DNA of 18,352 bases from Sulfolobaceae archaeon (lineage in GTDB: Archaea; Thermoproteota; Thermoprotei_A; Sulfolobales; Sulfolobaceae): assembly GCA_028277025.1 (NCBI GenBank), contig JAPYVG010000033.1, forward strand, positions 1-18,352. The letters run 5' to 3'. The notes beneath the pieces are model-generated. The model was not told the DNA's origin. It worked only from the letters and a program-made list of their open reading frames with translations, and made no database searches. The position numbers were made by a program, and so were the translations under genes. Within the stretch, counting starts at the first letter, position 1. Every line of letters starts with the position of its first letter. Of the stretch, positions 7,594 through 15,281 are shown in pieces.

Positions 7594-8572
7594 AATAAGA
7601 AGTTTTTCATACCTTTCATTTCAGTTATTATTACTGCTCATAATAGGAGGGAGTTTTTACTTGAGGCTATTAACTCTGCCTTAAACCAAACTTTACCTAA
7701 AAAAATGAGTATAAAATAATTGTTGTAAAGAATTTCTCAGAATATGATGACACTTTAAAAAACCTAAGTGAAAAAGCCGTATTTTTTAAAGAAGAGAATC
7801 AAGGTGCAGTTATTGTCAACGCTTTGCCGTATACAGAAGGTAAAGTTATTTGTTTTCTCTACGGCGATGATATATGGGTTACATGGAAACTAGAAAAAGT
7901 CAAGGATGCATTTAAGGAAGAAAGCTTAGGCTATTACCATCACGCTCTTTTAGCTTTTAGGCAAGGGGAAAATATAAGCGAACCTATAGACAAGTTGAAA
8001 GAAAACAACCGAGAATTTAGGAGAAATAGTTTTATAGATCTAAGCACAGTTGATTCAAGTTCTACTTGTATTAAGAAAGATATTCTAGTGAAATACGTTT
8101 CTTAACTAAAAAAGGTAAGATACTTTATTGACAACTTTTATTACTATTTTGCACTACTTAAAAACTGTAAGATCAAGTTCGACCCCGTTATGTCGACTTT
8201 ATACAGACAGCGTTATAATAATTCTACTGCTTAAAAAGAGAAAAGTTTTCAAAATTAGTTAGAAAGAAAATAACTTTTTATTCTAATCGATATGGGCTGA
8301 TACTAGAACTTGTAAGTTCTTGCAAATCAGAAGGAATAAGCAATACCGTAGTCAAAGCGCTGCTGGCTCAGGCTTTAAGCGATAAAGTAACTGTAACTAG
8401 ACTATCAAAAGATGGACTGTACAAAGCAAATATTAGTTATTGCACAAAATACGTTAGTTTGGATTATAAAAATCAAAGAGGAATTTTGTCAGCATCATTA
8501 ATCTTCAAGCCTAAATCCATTCAACTATACGTTGCAAGGAAGTGGTACGAAAAGGAACAAAAAGCTTCATGA
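7594..8572 (+). pseudogene. Disrupted GT2-family glycosyltransferase
   Basis: About 325 codons of a GT2 enzyme can be read across three frames. The first part (7594 to about 7705) has PFISVIITAHNRREFLLEAI, the GT-A nucleotide-binding start. At a seven-A run near 7698-7704 the sense moves to the frame reading YKIIVVKNF and the acid motif LYGDDIW. That frame meets TAA at 8103-8105 but keeps making sense beyond it (FIDNFYYYFALLKN, then FDPVMSTLYRQR) to about 8234. There it shifts by -1 again and continues (GLILELVSS, then KSIQLYVARKWYE) to TGA at 8570-8572. The position of the expected start codon reads ATA (7609), whereas the paralogue near 11807 has GTG. Two frameshifts, one stop and no start make this a pseudogene. 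Confidence 0.85.
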
Positions 8573-8586
8573 TATACTGTACTAAA

Positions 8587-8595
8587 TTTTTATAT
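8587..8595 (+). promoter_or_regulatory. TATA box of the flippase gene
   Basis: TTTTATATA is centred 26 bp before the ATG at 8617, ideal for a leaderless start. It lies only 15 bp after the end of the GT2 pseudogene, so the flippase no longer depends on upstream transcription. It also sets the start at 8617 rather than the upstream in-frame GTG (8542) or ATG (8569). Confidence 0.65.
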
Positions 8596-8616
8596 ACATA
8601 CAAGTTTATCGACTTA

Positions 8617-10158
8617 ATGGGTGATATATCTAAATACGCTATCACGTCGTACCTCCACATCCTAGTGGGCACATTCTCAGCAACGGTTTTACTAGGCTTA
8701 AACGCAATCATTGTAGCTAGACTACTAGGACCTGCGAACTACGGTTTATATACTCTCTCATTTAGTATTCCTTACTTTCTTCTATACTTCATAGATTTAG
8801 GAATGACTACTGCAGCGCAAAGATACATTTCGGAATTCATGGCCAGAGGAAAATTGGCGGGAGCGAAAAAGGTATTTCAAATTACTTCATTTTACATGCT
8901 TACATTATCCTTGGTTTTCACTGTGCTCTTCTTAGTCCTAAATGATTACATAGCGAGTTCAATACTGAATAGACCAGAATTAGCTATTTATTTAAGGATT
9001 TCAGCCTTAATAATTCTTTTAGAAACAATATTCAGGTACATTAGTTACAATCAATTACTAGCATTGGGAAAATCTCACGTGAGCTCATTTATAGATTTCT
9101 TACATGCATTATTAAGGCTAATTTTAGCGCCATTATTAATAATTCTAGGTTTCGGGATAGCCGGGGCGATCTTTGGTGCATTAGCGGGATATGCTGTTGC
9201 TGGGATAGTTGGGATCACTTATTTGCTCTACTTTTTTACGGGAGTAAAAGCTGAAGGAGATATATCATTAAAGAGCATTTTCTCTTATAATATACCGTTT
9301 GCGATTTTGGGCTTAATAGGGTTAATTTCGAGTGAAGTCCAGTATATCTTACTTTCCCGGCTAATAATCGCCTCAGATATAGGTAATTATGCTGCCGCTA
9401 ACAACTTAACTAGTATTATAGCTATTTTTACTACTCCCTTAGCTCAGATAACTTTACCTACCTTCTCTAGGATAACTGACGAAAGACAGTATGCCGAAGC
9501 AGTTATGAAGTATTCCAGATACGCTTTACTAATAACGTTGGGAGCACAAGGGATGCTATTTTCCATTTCGTTTCCCCTTGTTTACTTACTTTATGGGGAG
9601 AAGTACTCGTTAGCCCCCTATCTGCTTCAGCTTTCCTTGATCCTCTCGATCTTGACCTCGTTTCTTACTCTTTATGGAAGGAACACTATCTTCTATGTAA
9701 AAAGAATATACAAGATCCCAATTGTAGAAAATATAATTAACATTTCTGTATTTATACCACTAACATATTTTCTCCTCTTACGTTCTGGTATAGTGGGCAT
9801 GATATTTTCAAGTTGGGCTTCATCAATTGTATCCACAATCTATGAGGACATACAGTTAAGTAAATTAATAGGATTGAAATTGAAGGAATCAATTTTCACC
9901 CTTATTAGGGTTGAAATTGTAGCACTGATCTCGCTCATATTACCTACTGTCATAGAGTTCAAGATCCCTTATCCTTACAACCTTCCACTTTCTCTACTAA
10001 CTTTTATAACTCAATATATAATATTGATAGCACTTTCAAAAACAATCTCTGCTATTGAAATTATGGAAATCGAATCAGCACTTGAGAGCAGCAAGCTTAA
10101 TATTATTTTGAAACCATTATTGAAACTAATTCTTATTATTTCATCATTACGAGTTTAA
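8617..10158 (+). CDS. Wzx/RfbX-type polysaccharide (lipid-linked glycan) flippase
   Basis: 513 aa from the ATG at 8617, start set by the TATA box 26 bp upstream. The protein is hydrophobic throughout, with about 12-14 TM helices, and opens like the polysaccharide-biosynthesis exporter family of the MOP superfamily: ARLLGPANYGLYTLSFSIP, then LYFIDLGMTTAAQRYISE. Later elements fit too (a helix starting with YNIPFAILGL, then LPTFSRI, and LLYGEKYSLAP). Length is typical. The expected role is to move an undecaprenyl/dolichol-type lipid-linked oligosaccharide from the cytoplasmic to the outer face of the membrane. It sits amid GT4/GT2 genes, and is the only flippase in the window, so it probably exports the product of this cluster. 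Confidence 0.9.
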   Translation: MGDISKYAITSYLHILVGTFSATVLLGLNAIIVARLLGPANYGLYTLSFSIPYFLLYFIDLGMTTAAQRYISEFMARGKLAGAKKVFQITSFYMLTLSLVFTVLFLVLNDYIASSILNRPELAIYLRISALIILLETIFRYISYNQLLALGKSHVSSFIDFLHALLRLILAPLLIILGFGIAGAIFGALAGYAVAGIVGITYLLYFFTGVKAEGDISLKSIFSYNIPFAILGLIGLISSEVQYILLSRLIIASDIGNYAAANNLTSIIAIFTTPLAQITLPTFSRITDERQYAEAVMKYSRYALLITLGAQGMLFSISFPLVYLLYGEKYSLAPYLLQLSLILSILTSFLTLYGRNTIFYVKRIYKIPIVENIINISVFIPLTYFLLLRSGIVGMIFSSWASSIVSTIYEDIQLSKLIGLKLKESIFTLIRVEIVALISLILPTVIEFKIPYPYNLPLSLLTFITQYIILIALSKTISAIEIMEIESALESSKLNIILKPLLKLILIISSLRV

Positions 10159-10163
10159 ATTCT

Positions 10164-10181
10164 TCACACTACTTAGTGTGA
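10164..10181. promoter_or_regulatory. 18-bp palindrome upstream of the GT4 at 10228
   Basis: TCACACTA-CT-TAGTGTGA is a perfect inverted repeat starting 6 nt after the flippase stop and ending 16 bp before a TATA box. It spans -64 to -47 relative to the ATG at 10228. It could be a dimeric regulator site or a transcript-end hairpin for the flippase; no T-run follows, which favours an operator. Confidence 0.45.
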
Positions 10182-10197
10182 CGCCTAAGGCTTAAAG

Positions 10198-10205
10198 TTT
10201 AAAAT
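10198..10205 (+). promoter_or_regulatory. TATA box of the GT4 gene starting at 10228
   Basis: TTTAAAAT is centred about 27 bp before the ATG at 10228, preceded by a purine-rich CTTAAAG that may be the BRE. A second AT-rich stretch (TTATAAAT) at about -15 is too close to act for this start. Confidence 0.5.
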
Positions 10206-10227
10206 AGTCTAGTTATAAATTGCTATT

Positions 10228-11253
10228 ATGAGAATAATAATAACGAGAAGAGAGCATCTTGATGCTCTAGACGGCGTCAGTAGGTTTGTTTTCACATTAG
10301 GAGAAGGGATGAGAAAATTGGGTAACGAAGTATTTTTCCTTACACATCACGTTGGACGTGATTTTTCCCCTTTGGAAATGTGGGGTACTGATGCTAAATA
10401 TAATGCTTTTTCAGTCCCTAAGCCTATAAAAAAAGTAGTTATTGATTGGTTTTTTGAGGGAAGCAAGGTAGTAAATGAGCTTTCTCCAGATTTGGTCATA
10501 ATGAACGGAGTAGCGTGGATTAGAAGTAAGGCTAAGAAAATTGCAGTAATCCATGGTAACGGTCTTGATGAAGCTAAAAAGAGTAAGGTGAAAGCGTTAG
10601 CTTTACGCTTCCTTTATTCCAGGCAAGATTATGTGGTGTGTGTTTCGCAGAAGATTAAGAGAATGGCTTCAGAGTTAGGCATTAAATGCCATGAAGTTAT
10701 ACCGATTCCCTTTAAGAACGAGGGATTTAAATCCTACCCTAGAGACAAGAGAGAATTCATCCTTCATGTAGGGACTAGAGGTGAGAAAAACGTTCCCGTC
10801 TCTGTTGAGGCTGTTAGGCTCTTAAGGGAAAGAGGGTTTAACGCGAACCTAGTTATAGTAGGTAGCGCTGCTCATTACTGGAAGGAAAAGTTTAAATATG
10901 ACTGGATTATCCCTAAAGTCGTAGATAATGAAGAACTCAAAGAATTATATGCAAGAGCTACAGCCTTAATTTTACCGTCTACATTTGAGGGCTTTCCGTA
11001 TACGACTCTCGAAGCTTCAGCAAGCGGTACTCCAATGGTCGGCAGTAATTGTATTCCAGAAGAGGCATTAATTGATGGATATAATGGTTTTAGAATTAAT
11101 GGAATTAATCCTAACGATTACGCTGAGAAATTAGAGATGATATTATCAAATCATGAATTATGGGAAAAGATAAGCAGTAATGGAAAGGAGTTGGTGAAAA
11201 ACTATGATTATATTTCCATATCTAAAAGATATCTGGAGCTAGCATCTGAATAG
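10228..11253 (+). CDS. GT4-family glycosyltransferase
   Basis: 341 aa. The N-terminal domain has an acceptor-site loop reading LDGVSRFVFTLGEGMRKLGN instead of the commoner GGxE loop. The middle has VIHGNGLDE and VCVSQKIKR. The donor domain opens with HVGTRGEKNVP, where the basic pair is slightly displaced from the usual R-x4-K. E254-x7-E262 (EGFPYTTLE) is intact, followed by SGTPMVGSN and GYNGFRI. This is a full-length GT4 with a somewhat unusual phosphate-binding loop; specificity is unknown. It has its own TATA box and an upstream palindrome. Downstream, 11254-11326 shows no gene, and then the 3' end of a minus-strand remnant begins. Confidence 0.9.
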   Translation: MRIIITRREHLDALDGVSRFVFTLGEGMRKLGNEVFFLTHHVGRDFSPLEMWGTDAKYNAFSVPKPIKKVVIDWFFEGSKVVNELSPDLVIMNGVAWIRSKAKKIAVIHGNGLDEAKKSKVKALALRFLYSRQDYVVCVSQKIKRMASELGIKCHEVIPIPFKNEGFKSYPRDKREFILHVGTRGEKNVPVSVEAVRLLRERGFNANLVIVGSAAHYWKEKFKYDWIIPKVVDNEELKELYARATALILPSTFEGFPYTTLEASASGTPMVGSNCIPEEALIDGYNGFRINGINPNDYAEKLEMILSNHELWEKISSNGKELVKNYDYISISKRYLELASE

Positions 11254-11326
11254 TCATCGATAAGTACTAATTGCGGCGTTATGTTAATTAAGTATATTTG
11301 GTTCCAGATTAACTGGGAAAAATCTA

Positions 11327-11807
11327 TTACTGCTCATTCGATCCCATAACCCTTAAATCGTATTTATACCATTTCTTTGTGTCATAGTCCTTTATTATCC
11401 TAGGAGCAAAAGGTAATAAGCCATGTAAAAATGATTTTAAATTTTCTTAATAGCAAAACTATTTAATAAGCTCTTCTAATGTTAGCTCTTTTTTGTACTA
11501 GGTAATCCACTACAAGTAACGGTCCAGCCTAGATACATAGCTTAAAGGTGAGAAATTGATTTTTTCTTATATTCATCGGCTATTTCACATTTAAAACGGG
11601 AGAAGATGTTTAACAACGTCAAGTATTCATTCTTATATCTTTTGCTCATTTTAGACAAATTAGTTAAATCCTCTCGTCCTTGAAGTTTTTCACAACAATT
11701 ATTTCATATTCATCTTTCGGTAAGGTTTGATTTATTGCAGAGTCAACAGCCTCAAGTGAAGACTCCTTCCTTTTATGAACCGTAATGATAACTGAAATAA
11801 ATGGCAC
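11327..11807 (-). pseudogene. Decayed glycosyltransferase gene with a GT2 N-terminus
   Basis: On the minus strand a GTG at 11807 starts PFISVIITVHKRKESSLEA, then LPKDEYEIIVVKNF, stopping at TAA 11664-11666. This is a GT2 N-terminus clearly paralogous in protein and DNA to the remnant at 7594. Weak protein sense continues after the stop: one frame reads YKNEYLTLLNIFSRF, another ELTLEELIK. It ends with a 39-codon open stretch (NLKSFLHGLLPFAPRI, then DTKKWYKYDLRVMG) to TAA at 11327. Four in-frame stops and at least two frame changes lie between. A T-rich TATA-like stretch about 26 bp before the GTG suggests the old promoter is still present. About 160 codons remain, so an internal deletion has probably occurred as well. 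The tail's link to the GT2 head is inferred. Confidence 0.65.
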
Positions 11808-11876
11808 AAAAGAACAAGAAAAAGAAGAATAAAAACTTCTTCTAAAAATTTTTACCTTCTTCACCGGCTATATATT

Positions 11877-12488
11877 GTGGCTAATATAACTTTTGTGATG
11901 TGGGGATTAGGAGGAACTGGGTTTGAATTAGTAATTTATAGGATTGCAGATCAACTAGCTAAAGAAGGGCACACTGTGAATTTAGTTAGCTTAGTGGGAT
12001 GGAATTATTCTGGCTATAATCCTACAAGATATACCAATGCATTTACACAAAAGAAATTTTCACGTTTTCTCTTTTCAATACAGTTTCTTTTAGAATTTAA
12101 AAAGCGCTTTAAGAGGTTTAGCTGGGCTACAGCCTTGTTTTATGAGACTAATATGAGAATACTAACAAATCCTGTTAAGAAAGTAAAGAATGATATAATA
12201 ATCGCTACCTCGTGGTATACCATTATACCAACTAAAAGAGCTGGTAGAAAATATGTATTTGTACAAGAATCAACTGACACTTATTTCATTTACGATCAGT
12301 GGAAGGGAGTCAAAAAATATATAGCCAAAGCGTATTCCTCTGATCTTACCTTTCTAAGCATTTCGAATTACACTGATAATGTAATTAAGCAATTTAATAG
12401 TAAAGGAAAAATATTGCGAGTAGGAATGTTTATTCGTGATGAGTTCTTTAGAACTCAGTTTGTTAAACCATCACAGAGGAAAAAATAG
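11877..12488 (+). CDS. N-terminal half of a frameshifted GT4 glycosyltransferase
   Basis: 203 codons starting with GTG at 11877. The GT-B acceptor domain is recognisable: NITFVMWGLGGTGFE has the Gly-rich acceptor loop (residues 10-17), then DIIIATSWYTIIP, KYVFVQESTDTYF and FLSISNYTDNV. It ends in KPSQRKK and TAG exactly where the inter-domain linker should pass into the donor domain, which is encoded in the -1 frame by the following open frame. Alone it lacks the whole donor site and would be inactive. A weak TATA-like AAAAATTTT lies about 28 bp upstream of the GTG. The start region faces the divergent GT2 remnant starting at 11807. Confidence 0.8.
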   Translation: MANITFVMWGLGGTGFELVIYRIADQLAKEGHTVNLVSLVGWNYSGYNPTRYTNAFTQKKFSRFLFSIQFLLEFKKRFKRFSWATALFYETNMRILTNPVKKVKNDIIIATSWYTIIPTKRAGRKYVFVQESTDTYFIYDQWKGVKKYIAKAYSSDLTFLSISNYTDNVIKQFNSKGKILRVGMFIRDEFFRTQFVKPSQRKK

Positions 12489-12490
12489 TA
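12480..12490 (+). other. -1 frameshift point at an A6 run inside a GT4 gene
   Basis: The sequence is AGG AAA AAA TAG. If the ribosome slips back one base on the second AAA, or RNA polymerase adds one A, reading goes on as ATA GTA ATG ACC. This gives KK-IVMTIARTAPTKGFD, a perfect GT4 linker-to-donor-domain join. It is the only lesion in the 1109-bp gene (11877-12985). Explanations are programmed recoding, a fresh mutation, or a homopolymer sequencing error. Confidence 0.8.
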
Positions 12491-12985
12491 ATGACCATAG
12501 CCCGTACGGCTCCTACAAAAGGTTTTGATACATTTGTAAAAGCAATGAATGAAATTTATAGAAAGAGAAAAGATTTTGAAATTCACATAGTTAACTCAGA
12601 CAATGTTAGTTTAGGAGATCTAGGCTTTAAATACATAGAGTATCCCAGACTTTCATGGGAAGAGCTGGCAAATTTATACGCATCCTCTTATGTTTTCGTT
12701 TATACATCAAGGTTAGAAAGTTTCGGGCTCCCACCATTAGAGGCTATGGCTTCCGGAACTCCAGTAGTAATGACGAGGACTGAGGGGTCTAAAGAGTACG
12801 GAATACATAATTACAATTCCCTAATAGCTGAAGTAGATGATTACAAAAAGATTGCCGAATACGTGGAGTACTTACTAGATAATCCGTCGGAGGCCGATAG
12901 GCTTTCATTAGGTGCAATAGAGACTGCTAAGAAATTTAGGTTTGAAGAGTTTATGAAGCGATTTAAAGAGACGATAGGTTTATAA
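12491..12985 (+). CDS. C-terminal half (donor domain) of the frameshifted GT4 glycosyltransferase
   Basis: 164 codons from an internal ATG; the sense actually extends back to about 12482. It holds the full GT4 donor-sugar domain: R5-x4-K10 (RTAPTK), E76-x7-E84 (ESFGLPPLE), then AMASGTPVVMTRTEGS and YNSLIAEV. The frame is undamaged, so the site is either recently lost or still used through frameshifting. With the preceding half it makes a normal enzyme of about 368 aa. The internal ATG has no clear ribosome site. A promoter-like TTTATAAT overlaps the stop and serves, if anything, the next gene. Confidence 0.8.
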   Translation: MTIARTAPTKGFDTFVKAMNEIYRKRKDFEIHIVNSDNVSLGDLGFKYIEYPRLSWEELANLYASSYVFVYTSRLESFGLPPLEAMASGTPVVMTRTEGSKEYGIHNYNSLIAEVDDYKKIAEYVEYLLDNPSEADRLSLGAIETAKKFRFEEFMKRFKETIGL

Positions 12986-13000
12986 TGATTTAAATACTGT

Positions 13001-14224
13001 GTGACAACCAATTATTTGAATAAATTGAGGGTTAGAATTTTATTAGAGACGAGACAGAGAGGAGTTTATGCTACTACTTTGCTAATGTACGAGTTCCTAA
13101 AGGAGAAAGGTATAGACGTGGAGATGTACACTACTTTTCCCTCAAACTTTAATGTATTACCTTCTCCTCCTAAAAGTAAGATATTCGGAGAGGAGACGAT
13201 GCTCAACAGTACATCTTACTCAAAGAGGGCTCTCAACGAGATTAACCCAGAAAAAGGTTCAATACTTCACATAGCTAACGCTTGGCACGGTATTGTACCT
13301 TTGGCCGAAAAGAGAGGAGTTAAGACCGTGATAACAATACAGTACTGGTGGCCGACCTGTTACTTTAATTCAATGACTTGTAATGACTGTGATTGCAAAA
13401 CCCTGAGCAAGGTGAGTAAAGCTATAAGAAGTAAGAAAGGCAAATCTTTGCTTACGTCAGCGCTTGAGGCATTTTACGCAGTAAGAAAAATGGAAAGGAT
13501 AAAGAAAAACGTGTCTTCTGCCTCAGTAATTTTAGCTGTAAGCAAGGTAGTAAAGGACGTCCTAATATCTAGAGGTTTTCCCGAAGAGAAGATAAAAGTT
13601 ATCAATATTAACGCACTTACAAAAAACATAGATTATGTACCTTATAATCCAAATGAGAAGTTTTTCACTTTTGCATACCTTAGTTACCCAGATAGGGAGA
13701 AGGGTATATTCAACTTGTTAGAGGCTTTTGCAATAGCCTTGAAGAAAAATAGCAAGTTAAGACTTAAAGTCCCTGGAGGCCTAGAATCGGAACAAGTGGT
13801 TGAGATTGTTAAGAATTTAGAACTAACTAAATATGTAATCCTAACAGAAAGAGTTCCTTATGAAGAGTATATAAAGAAAATGAGAGAAACTTTAAGTGAC
13901 GTTGATGTCGTTATAGTACCGAGTTTATACATTGATACATGGGCTAGAGTTGTAACAGAATCAATGCTTTCTGGTAGACCGGTGCTTGTAACTAAGGGTA
14001 ACGGAGGGTTAGTTGAGCAAGTTACTGACGGTGTTGATGGATTCCACGTTAATACCTATGATGTTAAGGAATTCGCTGAAGCTCTCTACAAAATATCATT
14101 GATTCCCAGAACAGAAATTAAGAAGATGGGTGAAAGGGCCAGAGCTAATGCCTTGGTAAAGTTTAATCCAGATAAGATTATTAGTGATTTAATAACTTTA
14201 TACAAAGAGCTAAGCGAGGATTAA
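13001..14224 (+). CDS. GT4-family glycosyltransferase with a four-Cys insert
   Basis: 407 aa from GTG at 13001; in-frame TTG codons at 13016 and 13025 are alternatives, since the fold starts only at RVRILLETRQRGVY. An acceptor-domain segment has YWWPTCYFNSMTCNDCDC with Cys at 120, 127, 130 and 132, a possible metal-binding knuckle. Some bacterial GT4 enzymes carry a Cys at a similar position. The donor domain has LSYPDREKG in place of the standard R-x4-K loop. D312-x7-E320 replaces E-x7-E (DTWARVVTE), then SGRPVLVTKGNGG and GVDGFHV. Family is clear; the altered catalytic loop could mean a different donor. A TATA-like TTTATAA (12979-12985) and TTTAAATA (12989-12996) lie upstream; the 15-nt gap leaves co-transcription possible. 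Confidence 0.88.
   Translation: MTTNYLNKLRVRILLETRQRGVYATTLLMYEFLKEKGIDVEMYTTFPSNFNVLPSPPKSKIFGEETMLNSTSYSKRALNEINPEKGSILHIANAWHGIVPLAEKRGVKTVITIQYWWPTCYFNSMTCNDCDCKTLSKVSKAIRSKKGKSLLTSALEAFYAVRKMERIKKNVSSASVILAVSKVVKDVLISRGFPEEKIKVININALTKNIDYVPYNPNEKFFTFAYLSYPDREKGIFNLLEAFAIALKKNSKLRLKVPGGLESEQVVEIVKNLELTKYVILTERVPYEEYIKKMRETLSDVDVVIVPSLYIDTWARVVTESMLSGRPVLVTKGNGGLVEQVTDGVDGFHVNTYDVKEFAEALYKISLIPRTEIKKMGERARANALVKFNPDKIISDLITLYKELSED
14216..14220 (+). promoter_or_regulatory. Shine-Dalgarno site of the GT4 at 14229
   Basis: GAGGA ends 8 nt before the ATG at 14229 and overlaps the last codons of the upstream gene. This is the usual archaeal arrangement for a gene inside an operon and supports this start and co-transcription with the 407-aa GT4. 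Confidence 0.6.
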
Positions 14225-14228
14225 TTTA

Positions 14229-15272
14229 ATGAAAACTATTTCAGTAATCTTATTTGATATGAGTACGCTAGGCGGAATCCAATTAATGACAGTAGACACA
14301 CTATGCTTGCTCGCAAAAAACGGATATGATGTTACACTAGTTACAATGAGCTTATCTGAACGTGTTTTAACTTCGCTTAAGAACTGTGAGGGAAATATAA
14401 AAATAAAGTTATTGCCAAAAATCTCAAACGTCACATTTCAGATGATTTATTCTATGTTGTACAAGAAAGATAAAAGTTTTTCTATTAATGTGCACGGAGA
14501 CATACAGCCAATTGCGTCTGATATAGTTTATTTTCATCAGTTTAATACTGATTACAGAATAAGATCCTTATCACTTAAAAGGATTATTTTATTACCTCAG
14601 TATTTTATCAGGAAAAGATTTATAGAGGAGCTTCGTAGAAGAGGAAGTTTAGTACTAGTGAATAGTAGTTGGACTCAAGCTGAAGCCAAATACTTTTGGA
14701 ATTTAGATGCTAAGATCTTGTACCCACCCGTCCATACAGAGAAATTTAGGAAGATAGACAACATGAATAGGAGTGATGTTGTACTTACTATATCTAGGTT
14801 TTCAAGGGACAGGGGATTGGATAACGTGTTGAATGTTGCGAAAGAATTAAAGAAAATTAAGTTTGTTATAGCGGGTTATCTTCAAGATCCCGAATACTTC
14901 AAAGAACTTAAAATGAAAAAAAGTGAAAATATTGAACTTTATTCTAACGTAAACGAAGAAACTAAACTTAGATTATTATCAGTTTCCAAAGTTTATTTTA
15001 ACCCAACTCCTTATATTGAAGGGTTTGGAATCTCAGTAGTTGAAGGTATGAGCGCTGGTCTAATTCCAGTCACCAGAAATAAAGGAGGGGTAATTGATTT
15101 TGTTCCTAAAGAGTATATGTTTAATGAGATAAATGAGGCTTTAAGTAAGATCGTTTGTGGAATTAAAAATTGGAATTTTTATAGTATGAGGATGATGAAA
15201 GAATTGGCAGATAGATTTTCCCCTGAGAATTATGAGAAAAATTTGTTGGATATAGTTAGTAAATATTTATAA
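14229..15272 (+). CDS. GT4-family glycosyltransferase, ALG11-like motifs
   Basis: 347 aa. It opens with VILFDMSTLGGIQLMTVDTL, with the acceptor-loop GGIQ at residues 15-18. The middle has DIVYFHQFNTDYR and LVNSSWTQAEAKYF, and the linker reads LYPPVHTEKFR. The donor domain has R190-x4-R195 (SRFSRDRG) where Lys is usual, and E264-x7-E272 (EGFGISVVE), then SAGLIPVTRNKGGV. The YPPV and EGFGISVVEGMSAGLIP wording resembles eukaryotic ALG11-type mannosyltransferases of GT4, but that is only a hint at mannose transfer. It starts 4 nt after the upstream stop, with its own ribosome site. It ends 9 nt from the stop of the convergent GT2 gene. Confidence 0.92.
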   Translation: MKTISVILFDMSTLGGIQLMTVDTLCLLAKNGYDVTLVTMSLSERVLTSLKNCEGNIKIKLLPKISNVTFQMIYSMLYKKDKSFSINVHGDIQPIASDIVYFHQFNTDYRIRSLSLKRIILLPQYFIRKRFIEELRRRGSLVLVNSSWTQAEAKYFWNLDAKILYPPVHTEKFRKIDNMNRSDVVLTISRFSRDRGLDNVLNVAKELKKIKFVIAGYLQDPEYFKELKMKKSENIELYSNVNEETKLRLLSVSKVYFNPTPYIEGFGISVVEGMSAGLIPVTRNKGGVIDFVPKEYMFNEINEALSKIVCGIKNWNFYSMRMMKELADRFSPENYEKNLLDIVSKYL

Positions 15273-15281
15273 TTGAGTTCA

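Noticed and set aside
7690..8572. Programmed frameshifting to express the GT2 at 7594
   Set aside because: Besides the A7 slip there is an in-frame TAA, a second frameshift without a slippery run, and no start codon; decay explains all of this more simply.
8511..8711. 66-codon minus-strand open frame across the flippase start
   Set aside because: Antisense to the GT2 remnant and the flippase promoter; no protein character.
11327..11580. Several in-frame TAG codons as a sign of stop-codon reassignment (pyrrolysine-type)
   Set aside because: The same frame also has a TAA, the neighbouring intact genes use TAG as a normal stop, and the rest of the remnant is frameshifted.
14210..14434. 74-codon minus-strand open frame
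   Set aside because: Antisense to the start of the GT4 at 14229; no family, no promoter.
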